A DNA stretch of 64,000 bases from contig NC_090989.1 in assembly GCF_041146395.1 (NCBI RefSeq), positions 251,524,843-251,588,842 on the forward strand, in the 5' to 3' direction. Under the pieces are notes generated by a model. That model was given only the letters and a program-made list of their open reading frames with translations. It was not told the DNA's origin and made no database searches. Position 1 is the stretch's first letter, and each line of letters begins with the position of its first letter. This document shows positions 15,205 through 27,689 of this stretch, one piece after another. The translations under genes and the position numbers were made by a program. This DNA is from Eulemur rufifrons (taxonomy: Eukaryota; Chordata; Mammalia; Primates; Lemuridae).

Positions 15205-15705
15205 TCATTCAGTTCAAGTCATTCACTTATTCATTCAACAGATATCTAGTAAATGTCTACTATGTGAAAGGCATCTTGGAAGGCAGAGGAGATATAATGG
15301 GAAGTAAAAATAGATATGGTCTCTGCCTTCGTGAAACTTAGCCTTCAGAAGAACCCATGTTCATAGCATAATTATACATACATATGTAAAATTATAAATG
15401 TGAAAAGTACAATAAGGAGAAGGCCACTGACCAAGTCTAGGGATTAAGGGAAGTCCTCTGTTGTGAAACTATAGTTGGGCTAAGAACTGAAAGATGAGTA
15501 GGAGTCAACCAAAAAAAGGTAGAATGTGCAGGAAAAGCATTCCAGGCAGCAAGAACATTTGTGCAAAGGCCCTAAAGCAGAAGGGAGCCTGGGCATTAGA
15601 AAAATGGAGAAAAAGCCAGTGAGGCTGAATGCAGTGATGAGGGGTAACACGGCATGAGATGAGCTGGAGAGGAAGGCAGGAGCCAGACCACATATTAAGG
15701 TCACA
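15205..15705 (-). mobile_element. L2 3' part, antisense
   Basis: It starts CATTCACTTATTCATTCAAC (the L2 tail in reverse) and continues TCTACTATGTGAAAGGCATC, GCATTCCAGGCAGCAAGAAC and GTGCAAAGGCCCTAAAGCAG. An inverted Alu pair abuts its end. Confidence 0.75.
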
Positions 15706-15721
15706 TTAAGAATCTGAGTCA

Positions 15722-16064
15722 GGCCGGGCGCGGTGGCTCACGCCTGTAATCCTAGCACTCTGGGAGGCCGAGGTGGGCAGATCGTTTGAGCTCACGAGTT
15801 CGAGACCAGCCTGAGCAAGAGCGAGACCCCATCTCTACTACAAATAGAAAGAAATTATATGGACAGCTAAAAATATATATAGAAAAAATTAGCCAGGCAT
15901 GGTGGTGCATGCCTGTAGTCCCAGCTACTCGGGAGGCTGAGACAGGAGGATCGCTTGAGCCCAGGAGTTTGAGGTTGCTGTGAGCTAGGCTGACGCCACG
16001 GCACTCACTCTAGCCCGGGCAACAGAGTGAGACTCTGTCTCAAAAAAAAAAAGAAAAAAAAATT
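15722..16064 (+). mobile_element. Lemur-type Alu, sense (outer member of inverted pair)
   Basis: It starts GGCCGGGCGCGGTGGCTCAC and ends GAGTGAGACTCTGTCTC plus poly-A. The direct repeats AAGAATCTGAGTCA at 15708-15721 and 16469-16482 are its target-site duplication. They enclose both this element and the second Alu, which sits in its tail. Few CpG losses indicate a young copy. Confidence 0.95.
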
Positions 16065-16078
16065 GATAAACATTTTTA

Positions 16079-16479
<401 letters not shown>

Positions 16480-16482
16480 TCA

Positions 16483-17105
16483 AGTGAGTAGAAGCTGTGG
16501 TAGTGTAAGGGGCTATACTGGGCATCCCTGCTACTTGGCAACGCTATCCCCTGAGATCTATTTCATGTGGATGAAAGGAATAGAGCTTCACACAAGTCCT
16601 GCTGTGACCATCTAAGGGAGGGGAGCAAAGAAGTAATCTGCAACAGGTCCCTCCCCAAAACAGAATGAGGCCCACAGAAGAGCTAGACATAAGGAGGAAT
16701 GTGGGTGGGGTATCCAAGGCTGTGAGGCTCTCATCAGAAATCCCATACTCAGTGACTGGCTGTCATCACAGACCCCTGATGTTTTCTAGCTATTGCACAG
16801 CCCAATCCCTACCTGGTTCACCTCTCAAACTTCCTGCTCCATAAGATGCCCCATTGCATTGGACACAGTGACCAAGGGACTATTAATAAAAGTTGTTAGG
16901 TTGGGTGGTGGAGGTGCAGGACTCCTGTGGGCAGGGACAGGACCTGGGGGTGGGTAGAAAAGCACCTTTTATAAAATTAATAAAAGCCTGTAAGGTGGGA
17001 ACTGTAGTAGAGCCCTGAACTCTGCAAAAGGGTGTCTCTGTGTGTGTGTGTGTCTGTGTGTGTGTGTGTGTAGCGCCATTGTTTCCTAGCTTGCTTTCCT
17101 ATAAT
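16483..17105. other. Intronic sequence, ending in a TG repeat
   Basis: Unique apart from a (TG)n microsatellite at about 17036-17072. Confidence 0.55.
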
Positions 17106-17580
17106 TGTTTACTATTCAGGTTGTCACACAGCTGATGGTATAAAGATTCTTAGCTTTCTTCATTGCTCCCATAGATAATATCACCCTTGTGAAACTTAAG
17201 GCTGGTCTTTGAGATATCTTCCAGACCTGCATTCTGGTGGTCCAGTTGACCCACCCAGACCAGTGGCCCATACCAAGGAACTGACTCAACTGGTCTTGCG
17301 ACCCTTTACCTGGGAACTGACTCAGCATAAGAAAACAATTTCTGCTTCCCAACTCTATGAGTTTATCCCCAGCCAATCAGCAGACCCAATACCCTTTGTC
17401 TGCCAAACTATCTTAAAAAACCCTGGCTCAAAAATGCTCAGGGAGACGGATTTGAGAAGTTTCTCCAATCTCCTTGCTTGGTGCCTTGCAACATTAAACT
17501 CTTTCTCTGGTGTAACCTGGCTGTCTCAGTGTATTGACTTCTTCTTGAGCAACAGGCAATGAACCCGGTTGGGCAGTAAA
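17106..17580 (+). mobile_element. Probable solo LTR of an endogenous retrovirus
   Basis: The segment has LTR layout: a GACTCA-rich U3-like part, CCAATCAGCAGACCC, a TATA-like TCTTAAAAAACCC, then ATTAAA (17503-17508) and a U5-like end AACCCGGTTGGGCAGTAA. No internal retroviral coding region adjoins it. The subfamily is not determined, and the outer borders are approximate. Confidence 0.55.
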
Positions 17581-17814
17581 AGGTACAGGTTTGCACAAAG
17601 CAGCTCTCAGCTTCTGTGTGCTTCCTGGTTAGCTGGCTTGCAGTGCCCTTGGCACATGCATTATATCTGTCTGGGGCACAGAATTGCAATCTCTAAAGTC
17701 TATCCTCTGTGAGGAGAGACACTAGGAGTGAAGATCCTGGGGTAGCATAGGAATGTCAAAGTACCAGAAGGTGGTAACTGTGTTCTAGCCCTCATAGGTT
17801 TTTGATATATATTT

Positions 17815-18005
17815 TTTAATTTTTAATAAAAGTTTATTTAGAGACAGGGTCTCACCATATTGCTCAGGCTAGAGTATAGTAGCCATTCATGGCATGATCA
17901 CAGAACACTACAGCCTTGAATTCCTGGGCTCAAGAGATCCTCCTGCCTCAGCCTCCCAAGTAGCTGGAACTACAGGTATATACCACTGTGTCTGGCTCCC
18001 TTATA
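17815..18005 (-). mobile_element. Monomeric Alu-like element, antisense
   Basis: GAGACAGGGTCTCACCATAT, CTTGAATTCCTGGGCTCAAG and CAAGTAGCTGGAACTACAGG form one Alu arm of old, FLAM/FRAM-like type. Confidence 0.75.
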
Positions 18006-18540
18006 GGTTTTTTGATTTGGCTGGAAAGAGAACAGGACCTAAGAGTAATAGAACTGCCTGCCTCATCCCTTCCCTCAACCTCTCCTGCCTGCAGCCCAGA
18101 TAAACAGGAAACCAGGTTTGGGTCCCTGCCAGGGCCCGGGCTAGGACAGGAAGCTCAGGAAACGAGTAAGAAAGACCTTCCTTAGCATAGAAGAAGGCTG
18201 CTCTGAAATTCCAGGGAAGTTAAAATAAACCCAGCCCCTGCTGAACTCTCTCCCAGAAGAGGAAAAGACTAGAGCTGCTTCCCCTCTCTAGTATGGGTCA
18301 AGCATGGCTGCAGGATTCACAGAGAGCAAAGCCAGGAGCTTCATGAGGGGAGGTGCTGCTGTCTCAGTGAGAACAGGCTCTAAATAAGGACTTTCCCATC
18401 AGAGAGGCACAGGTCCCTAATGAAGCAGGGAGGAGTACTTGTGATCTGAAGACACCCCAGGGCCATTTTGGGTTGATAAGAAAGGAAATGATGGTTCAGG
18501 ATAAGGGCAGTGGTAGAAAAAGTAGACCTAAAAGAGAGAG
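18006..18540. other. Intronic sequence, nothing recognised
   Basis: No supported feature. Confidence 0.5.
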
Positions 18541-18547
18541 GGCCAGA

Positions 18548-18712
18548 GACCCATTAGCCAGACATGGTGGTGCTCACCTGTAATACCAGCTACTCTGGAG
18601 GCTGAAGCAGGAGAATCACTTGTGCCCAGGAGTTTTAGTTTGCTGTGAGCTTGGCTGACACCATGGCACTCTAGCTCAGGTGACAGAGCAAGACTCTGTC
18701 TCAGGGGAAAAA
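18548..18712 (+). mobile_element. Alu right arm, truncated, sense
   Basis: ATTAGCCAGACATGGTGGTG to GACAGAGCAAGACTCTGTCTC. It includes GTTTGCTGTGAGCTTGGCTGACACCATGG-like wording of lemur-type right arms. Confidence 0.85.
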
Positions 18713-18904
18713 AAAAACCATGACAATACCATTATCACACCTAAAAATAATAATTCCTTAACATCATAAAAATTCTAGTCGGTTTGTTTGAATGTTTTCA
18801 GCAGCTCTTGATAGTCATTGCCTCAGTCCATAATTTCATCAGGAGTTTCCTTCACATTTGCACAGCAAAGAACCCCTGTTAATTCTCTGCCTTCCTAGTC
18901 CACA

Positions 18905-19093
18905 GGTATCAGCCTCCAGAGTAGCTGGTATTACAGGTGAGCACCACCATGTCTGGCTAATTTTTCTATTTTTAGTAGAGACAGGGGTCTCACTCTTGCT
19001 CAGGCTGGTCTCAAATTCCTGAGCTCAGGCAATCTTCCTGCCTCGGCCTCCCACAGTGCTAGGATTATAGGAGTGAGCCACCGCACCCGGCCT
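18905..19093 (-). mobile_element. Alu, truncated, antisense
   Basis: TCAGCCTCCAGAGTAGCTGG to GAGCCACCGCACCCGGCC, lacking the poly-T end. Confidence 0.85.
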
Positions 19094-19799
19094 GTTGTTA
19101 TGTTTAAAATTATCATTTTTAGAGAAACATACTATAATGTTATAGACGAATAATTATTCAACATAATCCAGTGGGTAGGGTATGAGTGAAACAAGATTAG
19201 CCTTGTGTTGATAATTGTTGAAGATGGGTGATGAGAACTAGGGGATTTGTTTTACCTTTTTTTCTACTTTGTATATGTTTGAAAATTTCCATGGCAAAAC
19301 ATTTAAAAATTGGAAGGAAGTCAGTAGACTGGATCTGCCTCCTCTAGACCACTGACATGGGGAGAGGAAAAGCAATGCAGTCCTTTTTCTTTTGTATGTT
19401 TCTTAATCCCTGAGAGTTGACATCAGGGAACTGGAACATCAGCAGGACACTGCTGCTATTATCAATAGTGGGGCTCTCCAGGAAGGGCCCACTCTGCTAA
19501 TGGGACTTTGCCATGGCAGGAGGGGGAGGGGCAGGGCCTCCGTGGCCCTCTGCAGCTCCTCCAGCCCAGGTCCATTCAATGTGAGCCCCTTCTGGGGATC
19601 AGTGAGAGCAAAGAGCACTTCTGTCTCCAGCCTGGCCTCACCACAGCCCTGTTAAAGAGGCCAAGGACTCTTCTCATTTGGTGATGAGAAAAATAAACCA
19701 TCTCCTCACCCTATCCCATAAAAGTTCCCTTGGGAACCACTGACGGAAAAAGGAAATCACCAACCCCTTCATCATCAACAATCCTTAGACCAGAAATAA

Positions 19800-19960
19800 T
19801 ATAGTAATTTGCAGTTCATTTTCACATATATAATCTTATTTATTTTACAAATAGCTCAAAAGAGGTTAGGAGACTGACCAAAGGTCATAACAAAAGTGGT
19901 AGCTAGGATGTACCCAGCCGACTTCTTACCACCACTATGCACAGCTCCTGCCCTGAGCCC
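19800..19960 (-). mobile_element. MIR fragment, antisense
   Basis: TTTTACAAATAGCTCAAAAG, GACTGACCAAAGGTCATAAC and GTAGCTAGGATGTACCC in reverse MIR order. Confidence 0.6.
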
Positions 19961-20945
19961 TGTGCTCCTTGCTAGCTCATCCTGATCTCCCCAGCCCTTC
20001 AAGGATACTCAAACCAATTCCTCTTGCATGAGCTTCCTGAGACTGCCTCTCTGCTATGTCTCAGCCCCTGGCAAATGAAGGATGTGAAACATGAGGTTCC
20101 ATTAGGAAGGTGATAAGAAGGCTGACAGATGGTCAAATCTTGGTTCCTGACTAGTTCCCTTTGGTGCCAATGTTTGCTACATTAAATACCACCCTCCAAC
20201 TTGGTCTCCCTCCCCAACTTCACATAATTCTCCCTCTTATTCCCCAAACCACTAGCCACCACCACTTCCCCACATCCTTATCCCCATTTGGTCTTGCACT
20301 GAGTCTATAGTCTCCTCTAAGCCAGGGCTAGAAGCAGCAGGCCAGCTGATAGCAGAGAGGAACTTTCTGGAAGCTAAAATCCTCAGAGAACAGCTTCAGG
20401 ATTGATAGGAGGACCAATGGAGGCCCCTCTTACCAGTTGCTGCAATCTGCATGCCAGTGTGGCTACCAGCTTTCCCACTAGAGGCAGGTCTGCCCCCAGA
20501 CACAGTGGCCTACACATTTGGTTTTTGTGGTAAGGAGAATATCCCATGCCTGACAAACCAAGAACAGGACATTCAGGCTGGCACTCTTCCTTTCCTCTAA
20601 GATCTCCAAATACTTTTTCCATCTCCAAAAGAATGTGTACAAGTCATACAATGTTGGACGAGTCAGGTAGGAGCTCTTTGTCAGCAGAGCTAAGTTTTTT
20701 GCTCATTAAATGTTCAAGATCATAACTCTATTAATAACTTCTCCAGCCCCACAACAAAGCCATAAGCACAGTTATCAGCTCTGTTACCAGTGGGAGAGGG
20801 GCTGGACTGGCCCTCCTATGTTCCTCACTATGTCTGAACACTTACCTAATGCTGCAAAGGGAGAGGATGGAGAAAGGCCAATTTATATGGGACTCTGATT
20901 ACCAACTCTTGCTCCCCCCACTGGGGAGCAAGAAGCAAGTCACTC
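19961..20945. other. Intronic sequence, nothing recognised
   Basis: No supported exon or repeat. Confidence 0.5.
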
Positions 20946-20949
20946 CTTG

Positions 20950-21212
20950 TCAGAGCAGTCAAGGTCCTTCTTATCCTGTGGTCTGAACTCAAACATCACT
21001 TTCTCATAGAAGCCTTACTTGACATCCCCTTCCTAATGTGAGAGAAGAATTTATTATTCTGCTTTATTTGTTTGGTATCTTTTTCTCTCACCGTATTGCC
21101 AGCTCATAAAGGCAGGGTCCCTATTTGCTTTATTCATCATTTTATTCCCTGTGTCTGGTTCAGTGTCTTGCATATAGCATATAGATGTTTTTTGAATAAT
21201 GAATGAATGCCC
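20950..21212 (+). mobile_element. L2 3' end
   Basis: AACTCAAACATCACTTTCTC, GAAGCCTTACTTGACATCCC, GCTCATAAAGGCAGGGTCCC and TTGAATAATGAATGAATG are the L2 tail in order. Confidence 0.8.
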
Positions 21213-21594
21213 CAACCCTGTATACCCCTGAATCTCCCATAATTCCTCAACATGTACCTTCTACTCCATTCACTAACTCCCACCTCCTACTCATTCCCCT
21301 CTGGGTCTCTACGGTTTCCTTCCTTAGGATAGCCTCCCAACCTCCTTTCCGCTCTTACTCATCCTTAAAGGAGCCAGCTGTATTCTTCTGTAGTTCTGTT
21401 TCACCAGAAAAAGTCTTTTCTTCGCCAGGCTGTAAGCTCTGGGTGCAGAAGCTATCTGCCAAGGAGATAAAAGGGGAGTTGGGGTGACAAGACTCACAAT
21501 ATTAAAGTGGACACCCTAAACCATAATATTGTATATGTCAAATTATTTGCTAGAGGTTACAAAGGCTTTGGGATTGGTTGAGAGCTCACTAGAA

Positions 21595-21840
21595 TAGTCA
21601 GGGCAGGATTCCTGGAGAAGAGGAATTATACTGATCTCTGAAGAATGGGCAAGAGTGCATTAGGCAGAGAAGGAGAGAAATCGTAAGAGGCAAAGAGGCC
21701 TCAAGGTGCCAATAGATGAAAGGAGGTGAAAGGCTGGACGTACTAGAAAGAAAGTTGGCTTGAATGGTAGAAAGTATGGCCAGCTTTGAGGCCAAGTGTA
21801 GATGCCTCAAAAGCCAGTGGAGAAGTTCAAGCTTGATGTA
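21595..21840 (-). mobile_element. L2 fragment, antisense
   Basis: GTCAGGGCAGGATTCCTGGA, ATTATACTGATCTCTGAAGA and a purine-rich continuation match the reverse of the L2 ORF2 end. Confidence 0.5.
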
Positions 21841-21864
21841 GAACTTAATTAGGTCCCAAGTTGT

Positions 21865-22045
21865 GAAGGAAATATCATGGGTCTGGAGTCAGGATACCCG
21901 GGTTCTAGTCAAGGCCATGCCAACTTCCAGCTAGGTAATGGCCAAGTCTATGTAACTTTCTGGGAGCCTGCTTGCATATCTATAAAATGAACAAAAATGA
22001 TTTTCCCAATCTACTTCACAAAGTGTGGTTCAGGTGCTTTGGAAA
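21865..22045 (+). mobile_element. MIR
   Basis: GGTCTGGAGTCAGGATACCC, AACTTTCTGGGAGCCTGC and TCTATAAAATGAACAAAAATG in MIR order. Confidence 0.65.
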
Positions 22046-22610
22046 TATCTTTTTATCTACCTTAAAAGGAATTTAAGATAGGGATAAGACAACTGTTTTA
22101 TGACAGTTTTGCACAAAGACAATGTAGTAGGGCCATGGGACAGGTAAAACGGAGAGCTTGCATCTCACTGAAAAAAAGAAAACGATGTATGAAGAAGATA
22201 GCATTTTTGTGACAGGCCTTGAAATATAGGAAAGATTGGCAAACACATATTATCAGAAAACTAGAATTACTGTTCATGCTAAGTATCACAGTGGATTTTT
22301 TGGGACATGTTTATATTGCACACACATAATAGAGCCATGTTTACTGCTAGAATATTGTTCCTAGCTCCTACTTTGGAAAGAGTGTGGCGTTTTGCAAAGA
22401 ACAATGTGTCCTCCAGGTGCCCTGGTCTCTAGTCCAGTTTAAGAACTGCTACCACCAGAAATGGGACATAGAAGCATGTTCACACTCCCACCCACTGGCC
22501 CTGGTTCCTCCCTATGAAGCTGCAGATAATACAGGTAAGTCTAACCTTTCCTTTCTTAACCCTAGACCTTTAGGCATTTGAAAACCTTAAAATGCTTTCT
22601 CTGAGACTGT
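22046..22610. other. Intronic sequence, nothing recognised
   Basis: No supported exon or repeat. Confidence 0.5.
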
Positions 22611-22614
22611 TTTA

Positions 22615-22990
22615 TTCAACTGAGGTTGAACATCTCAGTTCTTCCAACCATTCTTACATGACATGGCTTTGATGTTTTGACTCTTTTCATTATTCTACTC
22701 ATTCTTCTGCTGAATGATGATATCAGCACAGAATGTAGGACTTCAGGTAGTGCTGACCAGTGCAGCATATGGCAGAGTAAGATTATCACTTCCTAGGACC
22801 TGAACTCCATGTTTCTATTAATGCAGCCTAACAGCACATTAGCTTTTCTGGTGGCTATGTTATATAGTGAGTGGACTTACCTTAAGCTTTCTGTCTACTC
22901 ATTGGCTAGCTCAAGATGTGATTTCAGGTTCTTGCCTCGATTTTACACTGCTAAAAAACAGGGCTACCCTATTTCAGATATTAATATGTT
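22615..22990. mobile_element. Ancient interspersed repeat, family unsure
   Basis: The wording TTCTATTAATGCAGCCTAAC then AGCACATTAGCTTTTCTGG recurs, in my experience, in very old amniote repeats of CR1/L3 type. It lies directly before a CR1/L3-like stretch. The family is not certain. Confidence 0.35.
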
Positions 22991-23084
22991 CCAAGTTTAA
23001 TAGAACAATAGGTACAGCTATTAAATATGATCATGAAATATGAACTGACAATGATAGATAAGTACAATATCAATATTGTGGATA

Positions 23085-23270
23085 GTGGCAGCCCCTATGG
23101 TACTCTATGCTGGTCAGATCACATGGAGAGGTCTGTGTCCAATTTCAGGGGTGAGAAACTCAAAGTATCCTCTAGGATAGCTAGGATGACTGGGGATTTG
23201 GAAAACAGTCTCCAGGAAATGGTAAAAGTTAAAAAACAGGGCCTATTTAGCCTGGGAAAAGAGTGCTAAG
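23085..23270 (+). mobile_element. CR1/L3-like LINE fragment
   Basis: The order CTCTATGCTGGTCAGATCAC, GTGTCCAATTTCAGGGGTGAG, TCTCCAGGAAATGGTAAAAG and GGCCTATTTAGCCTGGGAAAAG follows the 3' part of CR1/L3 reverse transcriptase, where TTTAGCCTGGAGAAGAG is a hallmark. Confidence 0.6.
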
Positions 23271-24030
23271 GCTGTATATAGCCCATGGTAGGGCCTTTCA
23301 TCTCCAGTAACTTCTGGCTTAAGGGTCTCTCCTCATAGCTTACTACTTCTTGCTCCTTTGGTTAAGGGCTTATGATTTCATTTTAAATGTGGCCAACCAC
23401 TCATATGATATTCATGAGATCTTTCCTGAATCTGCCTCTTTCCCCCTCTTATCTGCTCAGCAGAGTCAAGGTTACTTCCGTTTGCCTGGCCTATCTATTT
23501 CCAAAGGATGTTTAACTTTACATTAATTTAATACTTCAAAAACCAATGCTGAAGATCAGGGTAGAAAAGATCAGTTTTCTCCATTCATTTCTTAAGGAGC
23601 CGTATCATAAGACTGTAGCCCCTCAGTGAAACAGATTGCTGAGCTGGCTAACATCCCCAAGAATCTCCCTTTCCTGTGTTCTTTGCCCAGGATAACTATG
23701 ATGATTCAAGCCTTCGAGAGTGACAAGCAGAACACTAGAACGGCTATTCCCCCTGCTGAAGACCATGGCAAACATGGAAAATCAACCATGTCACTCTTTC
23801 TCATGGAACCAGGACTCTGCCTTAGAATCCATCTTAACTCAATCCTCCAGGCAGCCACTACTGATCACTGGGCATTGGCATAACGGATAAACCCCGTATA
23901 TCATACGTGCTTTATATAGCCTATGGAGTAGGAGGGTGTAAAGTGATTATGCAGGAATGCCTCTTGAGCTGTTGTTAACAGTGGGGACATTTATTGATAC
24001 TGCAGAAAAAGTATTAAAATGTTCCTAATC
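23271..24030. other. Intronic sequence, nothing recognised
   Basis: No supported exon or repeat. Confidence 0.5.
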
Positions 24031-24046
24031 TGGGAATCAGTTTTTC

Positions 24047-24355
24047 TTATTCTTTTTCTTTTCTTTTTGAGACAGAGTCTCACTCTGTCGCCCCAGCTAG
24101 AGTGCCATGGCATCAGCCTAACTCATTGCAACCTCAAACTCCTGGGCTCAAGCGATCCTCCTGCCTCAGCCTCCTGAGTAGCTGGGACTACAGCTGTGTA
24201 CCACCATTCCTGGCTAGTTTTTTCTATTTTAGTAGAGACAGGGTCTCACTCTTGCTCAGGGCCCAGGCTGGTCTCGAACTCCTGAGCTCAAGTGATCCTC
24301 CTGCCTTGGCCTCCCAGACTGCTAGGATTACAGGCGTGAGCCACCACGCCCGGCC
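24047..24355 (-). mobile_element. Lemur-type Alu, antisense
   Basis: Flanked by an exact 16-bp target duplication TGGGAATCAGTTTTTC at 24031-24046 and 24356-24371. It contains GCATCAGCCTAACTCATTGC and ends CCACGCCCGGCC. Confidence 0.95.
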
Positions 24356-24371
24356 TGGGAATCAGTTTTTC

Positions 24372-27035
24372 AACTTAAATCCCAATTGAGATGGATTCTT
24401 CCTGACAAAAGATTTGGACTATAATCTTTATCTTCTCTACTGCTTGGTAGAACACAAAAGGACAGAGCATAGCCCATGGTAAAAAAGAGAAATAGAACTA
24501 AGGCATGGAGTATCCACACTAGGATGAAATGGTTAAAGTATACAGTATATAAATTATATCTCAATAAAGGTGTCCAAAAATAATAAATTAAGCACCAAAC
24601 CAGCATTTGGTAGAGGGAAATGAGGGAGATAAAACCTCCTTAGAAATATCATGAGAAAAACAAGGCACTTAGTATTTGCTTCTGCATCTGACCAAAGTTC
24701 ACTAAGAACTTCCTATTGATGGCAACAAGTTCAGTCCCTGAAACAAATCTGCAATATCCTGTTAGACACTAGTACAGGGCAAAATAGTGTGGATTATAAA
24801 AGAGGCTCAAAAGAACTGGGAAGAATATAAATCTAGATCAGAACAGAGAATAATTTGTAAACCAAAATTTCCCAAAGAGTATTCCATGAAACACATTGGT
24901 TCTGATTCATGTTAACAGATATAACATGAAAAAAGGGTTCTATAGTTAGATAAGCTTGGGAAACATTGAGTTAAACAGAGTTGAAAAGGTTCCTTTACTG
25001 CAGGACTTCTCAGAGCCTTTAGAATTCTAGTAGACATTGTGATGGGCTAGAGTATGTAGTGTTTTCCAAAGGAATTTGTCTATGGAGCCTTTTTTTTTCC
25101 CCATAAAGTATCCCAAAGGATCAATATTCCTAACAATATGCTATAGGAAATACTGGTCTAAGCCATGCTTGGCTAAAGGCTTCACCAATTGCTTTATAAG
25201 GATAAAATTGGAAATTAATATGGAACTATAAATCATTTATCGCTTATATCTAATTATGTTTAAGTTAACTACACAGTAAAATATATATGGTTTTCATACC
25301 ACAGTGTCAGTATAGGTAATTCAATAAATCTTAGTTAAATTGTCCCTTCAGATATTGTTCTAGATAGATGGATGGGGTGGACTCTGTTTATAACAGCCAA
25401 GAGTCTGGTGGCCAAAACAGGCAAAACCAGGCAAGAAACCACAACAGCTAGGCTTGTTTCTGCCTGCATGTGGCCTTTTATCATACTTACACTTCTCAGA
25501 GCTAGAATGGTCATTCAGAAAACACCCTTCATGGCCATTAGTCCTCTCTTGCTTGTGCACACACTCACACGCCTCACCATCATCACAGAAACTTAAAATT
25601 GACCATCAATAATCACAACCATCTGATCCTAAATTTGACATCTCTGAATAACAATAACAATAGATATAAGTGCAGATTTGTTTGAACTGGCTTCTGAGAA
25701 TGTAAAGCCTAGGGAGGAACTCCTGTGAGCCTGTGTCCACCCACTCTCCCAGGCCAGATCCTCTGGGCCTCCTTCCTAGACAACTTCCCCACTCCATATC
25801 CCCTCCCTGAAGCCGAGAAATTCACTCAGCTGCACCACAGTGGGGCCTTTGGGTCATGTGCCAATTTCCGAACTCCAGAGCAGAGCCAGATCCAGACTGG
25901 TTCCCTTCTCTGCTTCCTTCCTTCCTTCCTTTCTCCCACCCAGAAAGCCAGATTCCCACCAGAGCCTCCCTAAGAAACAATGACTTGGGACCCTGCTGAA
26001 CCACACCTCTTGCTTCCTTCAACCAGCACCTCTGGGTATCTACCTTAGCCAGATTCTCCTCTTCCCACCCCTTTTGGGGCTTCCTATACCAGTTCTCCCA
26101 GGCCTGACGGAAGGTATGAAGCAGCTAAGCCCATGAAGCTGAATTTCCCATGTTCCTTTTCCACACACAAGCCTCCATCTGCCCTTTCAAGGAGGGGAGA
26201 GGGTCCCTGAGACTAATCAGGTTTGAGTGAAGAAGCCTCTGTTTTCCATTTTTGTTCACTTTGGGCCATAGACAGTCAAGTACAGTAGGCAACGGGGGGC
26301 TGGGAATGACTCAGCCTGAACCCCAGCTACCACAGAACCACCTGCTTGCAGAGGCCACACTTGGGACCTCTGAGAAGCCAAGTCACCTCTGAGTAGTCTC
26401 TCCCCAGAAGCCTGCTCTCTTGACATCCTTGCCTAGAAGATAGTAGCCTGGGTGCTGCTTCTACCCCAAATGCAGCTTTTCAGGCTGGTCTTGGAAGAGG
26501 GAAACACATGTCCTTTTCCATTCTGACCCTTGCAGGTGATGTAGTAACACACACATTGATTCTAGAAGCAATCAGTGAAAGGGCCCAGCTCAGTCAATCA
26601 GTCAGAAATAAACCCACAGGTTTAACCAGAATGATGGGAAAAGGCCAGGCCAGAAACTGCAACATAAAACACTCAGACAACAAAGGATTTTATTTTTCCT
26701 TCAGAAAAGTACTGCTGGAAAGAGAAAAACAACAACAAAAACCCACTATGGGTCCTTGCTGCCACCAGTTCTCTTGCATCATCAAAGTAGGTTGTAGGGG
26801 AAAGGTATTCGCTGGCAGGGAGCACATTTCTCAGCAGCCCTTTTGAGGCTGTGGGGCCAGTGCCACTCTGACCTTTGGTTTTCCAGGACTCCTGGGTTCC
26901 CTAAAACCCTAAGAATGTAGCTTCAGCAGTAAAGCAAAGGAAAATGGCAGTCTTATCTATTATTATAGCAGCTGGTTAAGCCAAGAGATACATGGGCCCT
27001 TGAATTTCCTGAGTAATAGTAGTCCCTTCCTACAT
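24372..27035. other. Intronic sequence, mostly unrecognised
   Basis: A possible eroded DNA transposon lies at about 24870-25165 (TTTCCCAAAGAGTATTCCAT and GGAAATACTGGTCTAAGCC). A TGACTCAGC motif stands near 26308. No exon is supported. Confidence 0.4.
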
Positions 27036-27039
27036 CCAG

Positions 27040-27680
27040 GTGTCCATGCCACAAACCTGGGGGTCATCCTTAACTGCCTACCTCTCCATCCCACCTCCAA
27101 ACAGGTATCATTATATCCTGCCTATTCCACCTTATTAGCATCTGTGTATCTTTCCCCTCCTCTTTCTCTGCTTCTGCTTTAGTGCAGCCGTTTATCTCTT
27201 AGCTGGATTATTACACCCACCTCTGTATTAGTTTTCCAACTTCCAGTCTCATCTTCTCCAATCTCTCATCCACCACTGGAATGATAACTTAAACTCAAAT
27301 TTGATCATGTTAGTCCCTTAATTACAATACTTCATTCATTCCAAATGCACCCTTTAGTTTCTTCTACCGTGACCTTTGCCTGGAATTCTTGCCTTCACCT
27401 CATCTTGTCAGTCTGCCAAGCTTCTAGTACTCTTCCAAGGGTCAATTCAGCAATGTCTCCTCTATGAAGCCTTCCTGATCACTTGATAAGAGCCCTTTTT
27501 GCTTTCCTTTGGTCCTACTGGGCCTGTTTCTTACTTCTCTTGCATTGTTCACTATTCTATAACGCCTCCACCTGTGCTAGACTGTGCAAATCCCTGGAGC
27601 AAGATTCTGTGTTACTGAACCTAGCATAATACCTAGCAGAGAGTAGGTTCTTACTCAGTGTTTGTTGGATGAGGAGATGA
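27040..27680 (+). mobile_element. L2, ORF2 C-terminal region and 3' end
   Basis: CCTGGGGGTCATCCTTAACT (the LGVIL motif of L2 ORF2), TTTGATCATGTTAGTCCCTT, TGAAGCCTTCCTGATCAC and GAGTAGGTTCTTACTCAGTG give the full sense order. No open frame remains. Confidence 0.8.
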
Positions 27681-27689
27681 GTAATAAGG

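Noticed and set aside
17209..17562. 117-codon frame within the probable LTR
   Set aside because: LTR sequence is not expected to code. The frame shows no gag, pol or env features and is best explained by chance.
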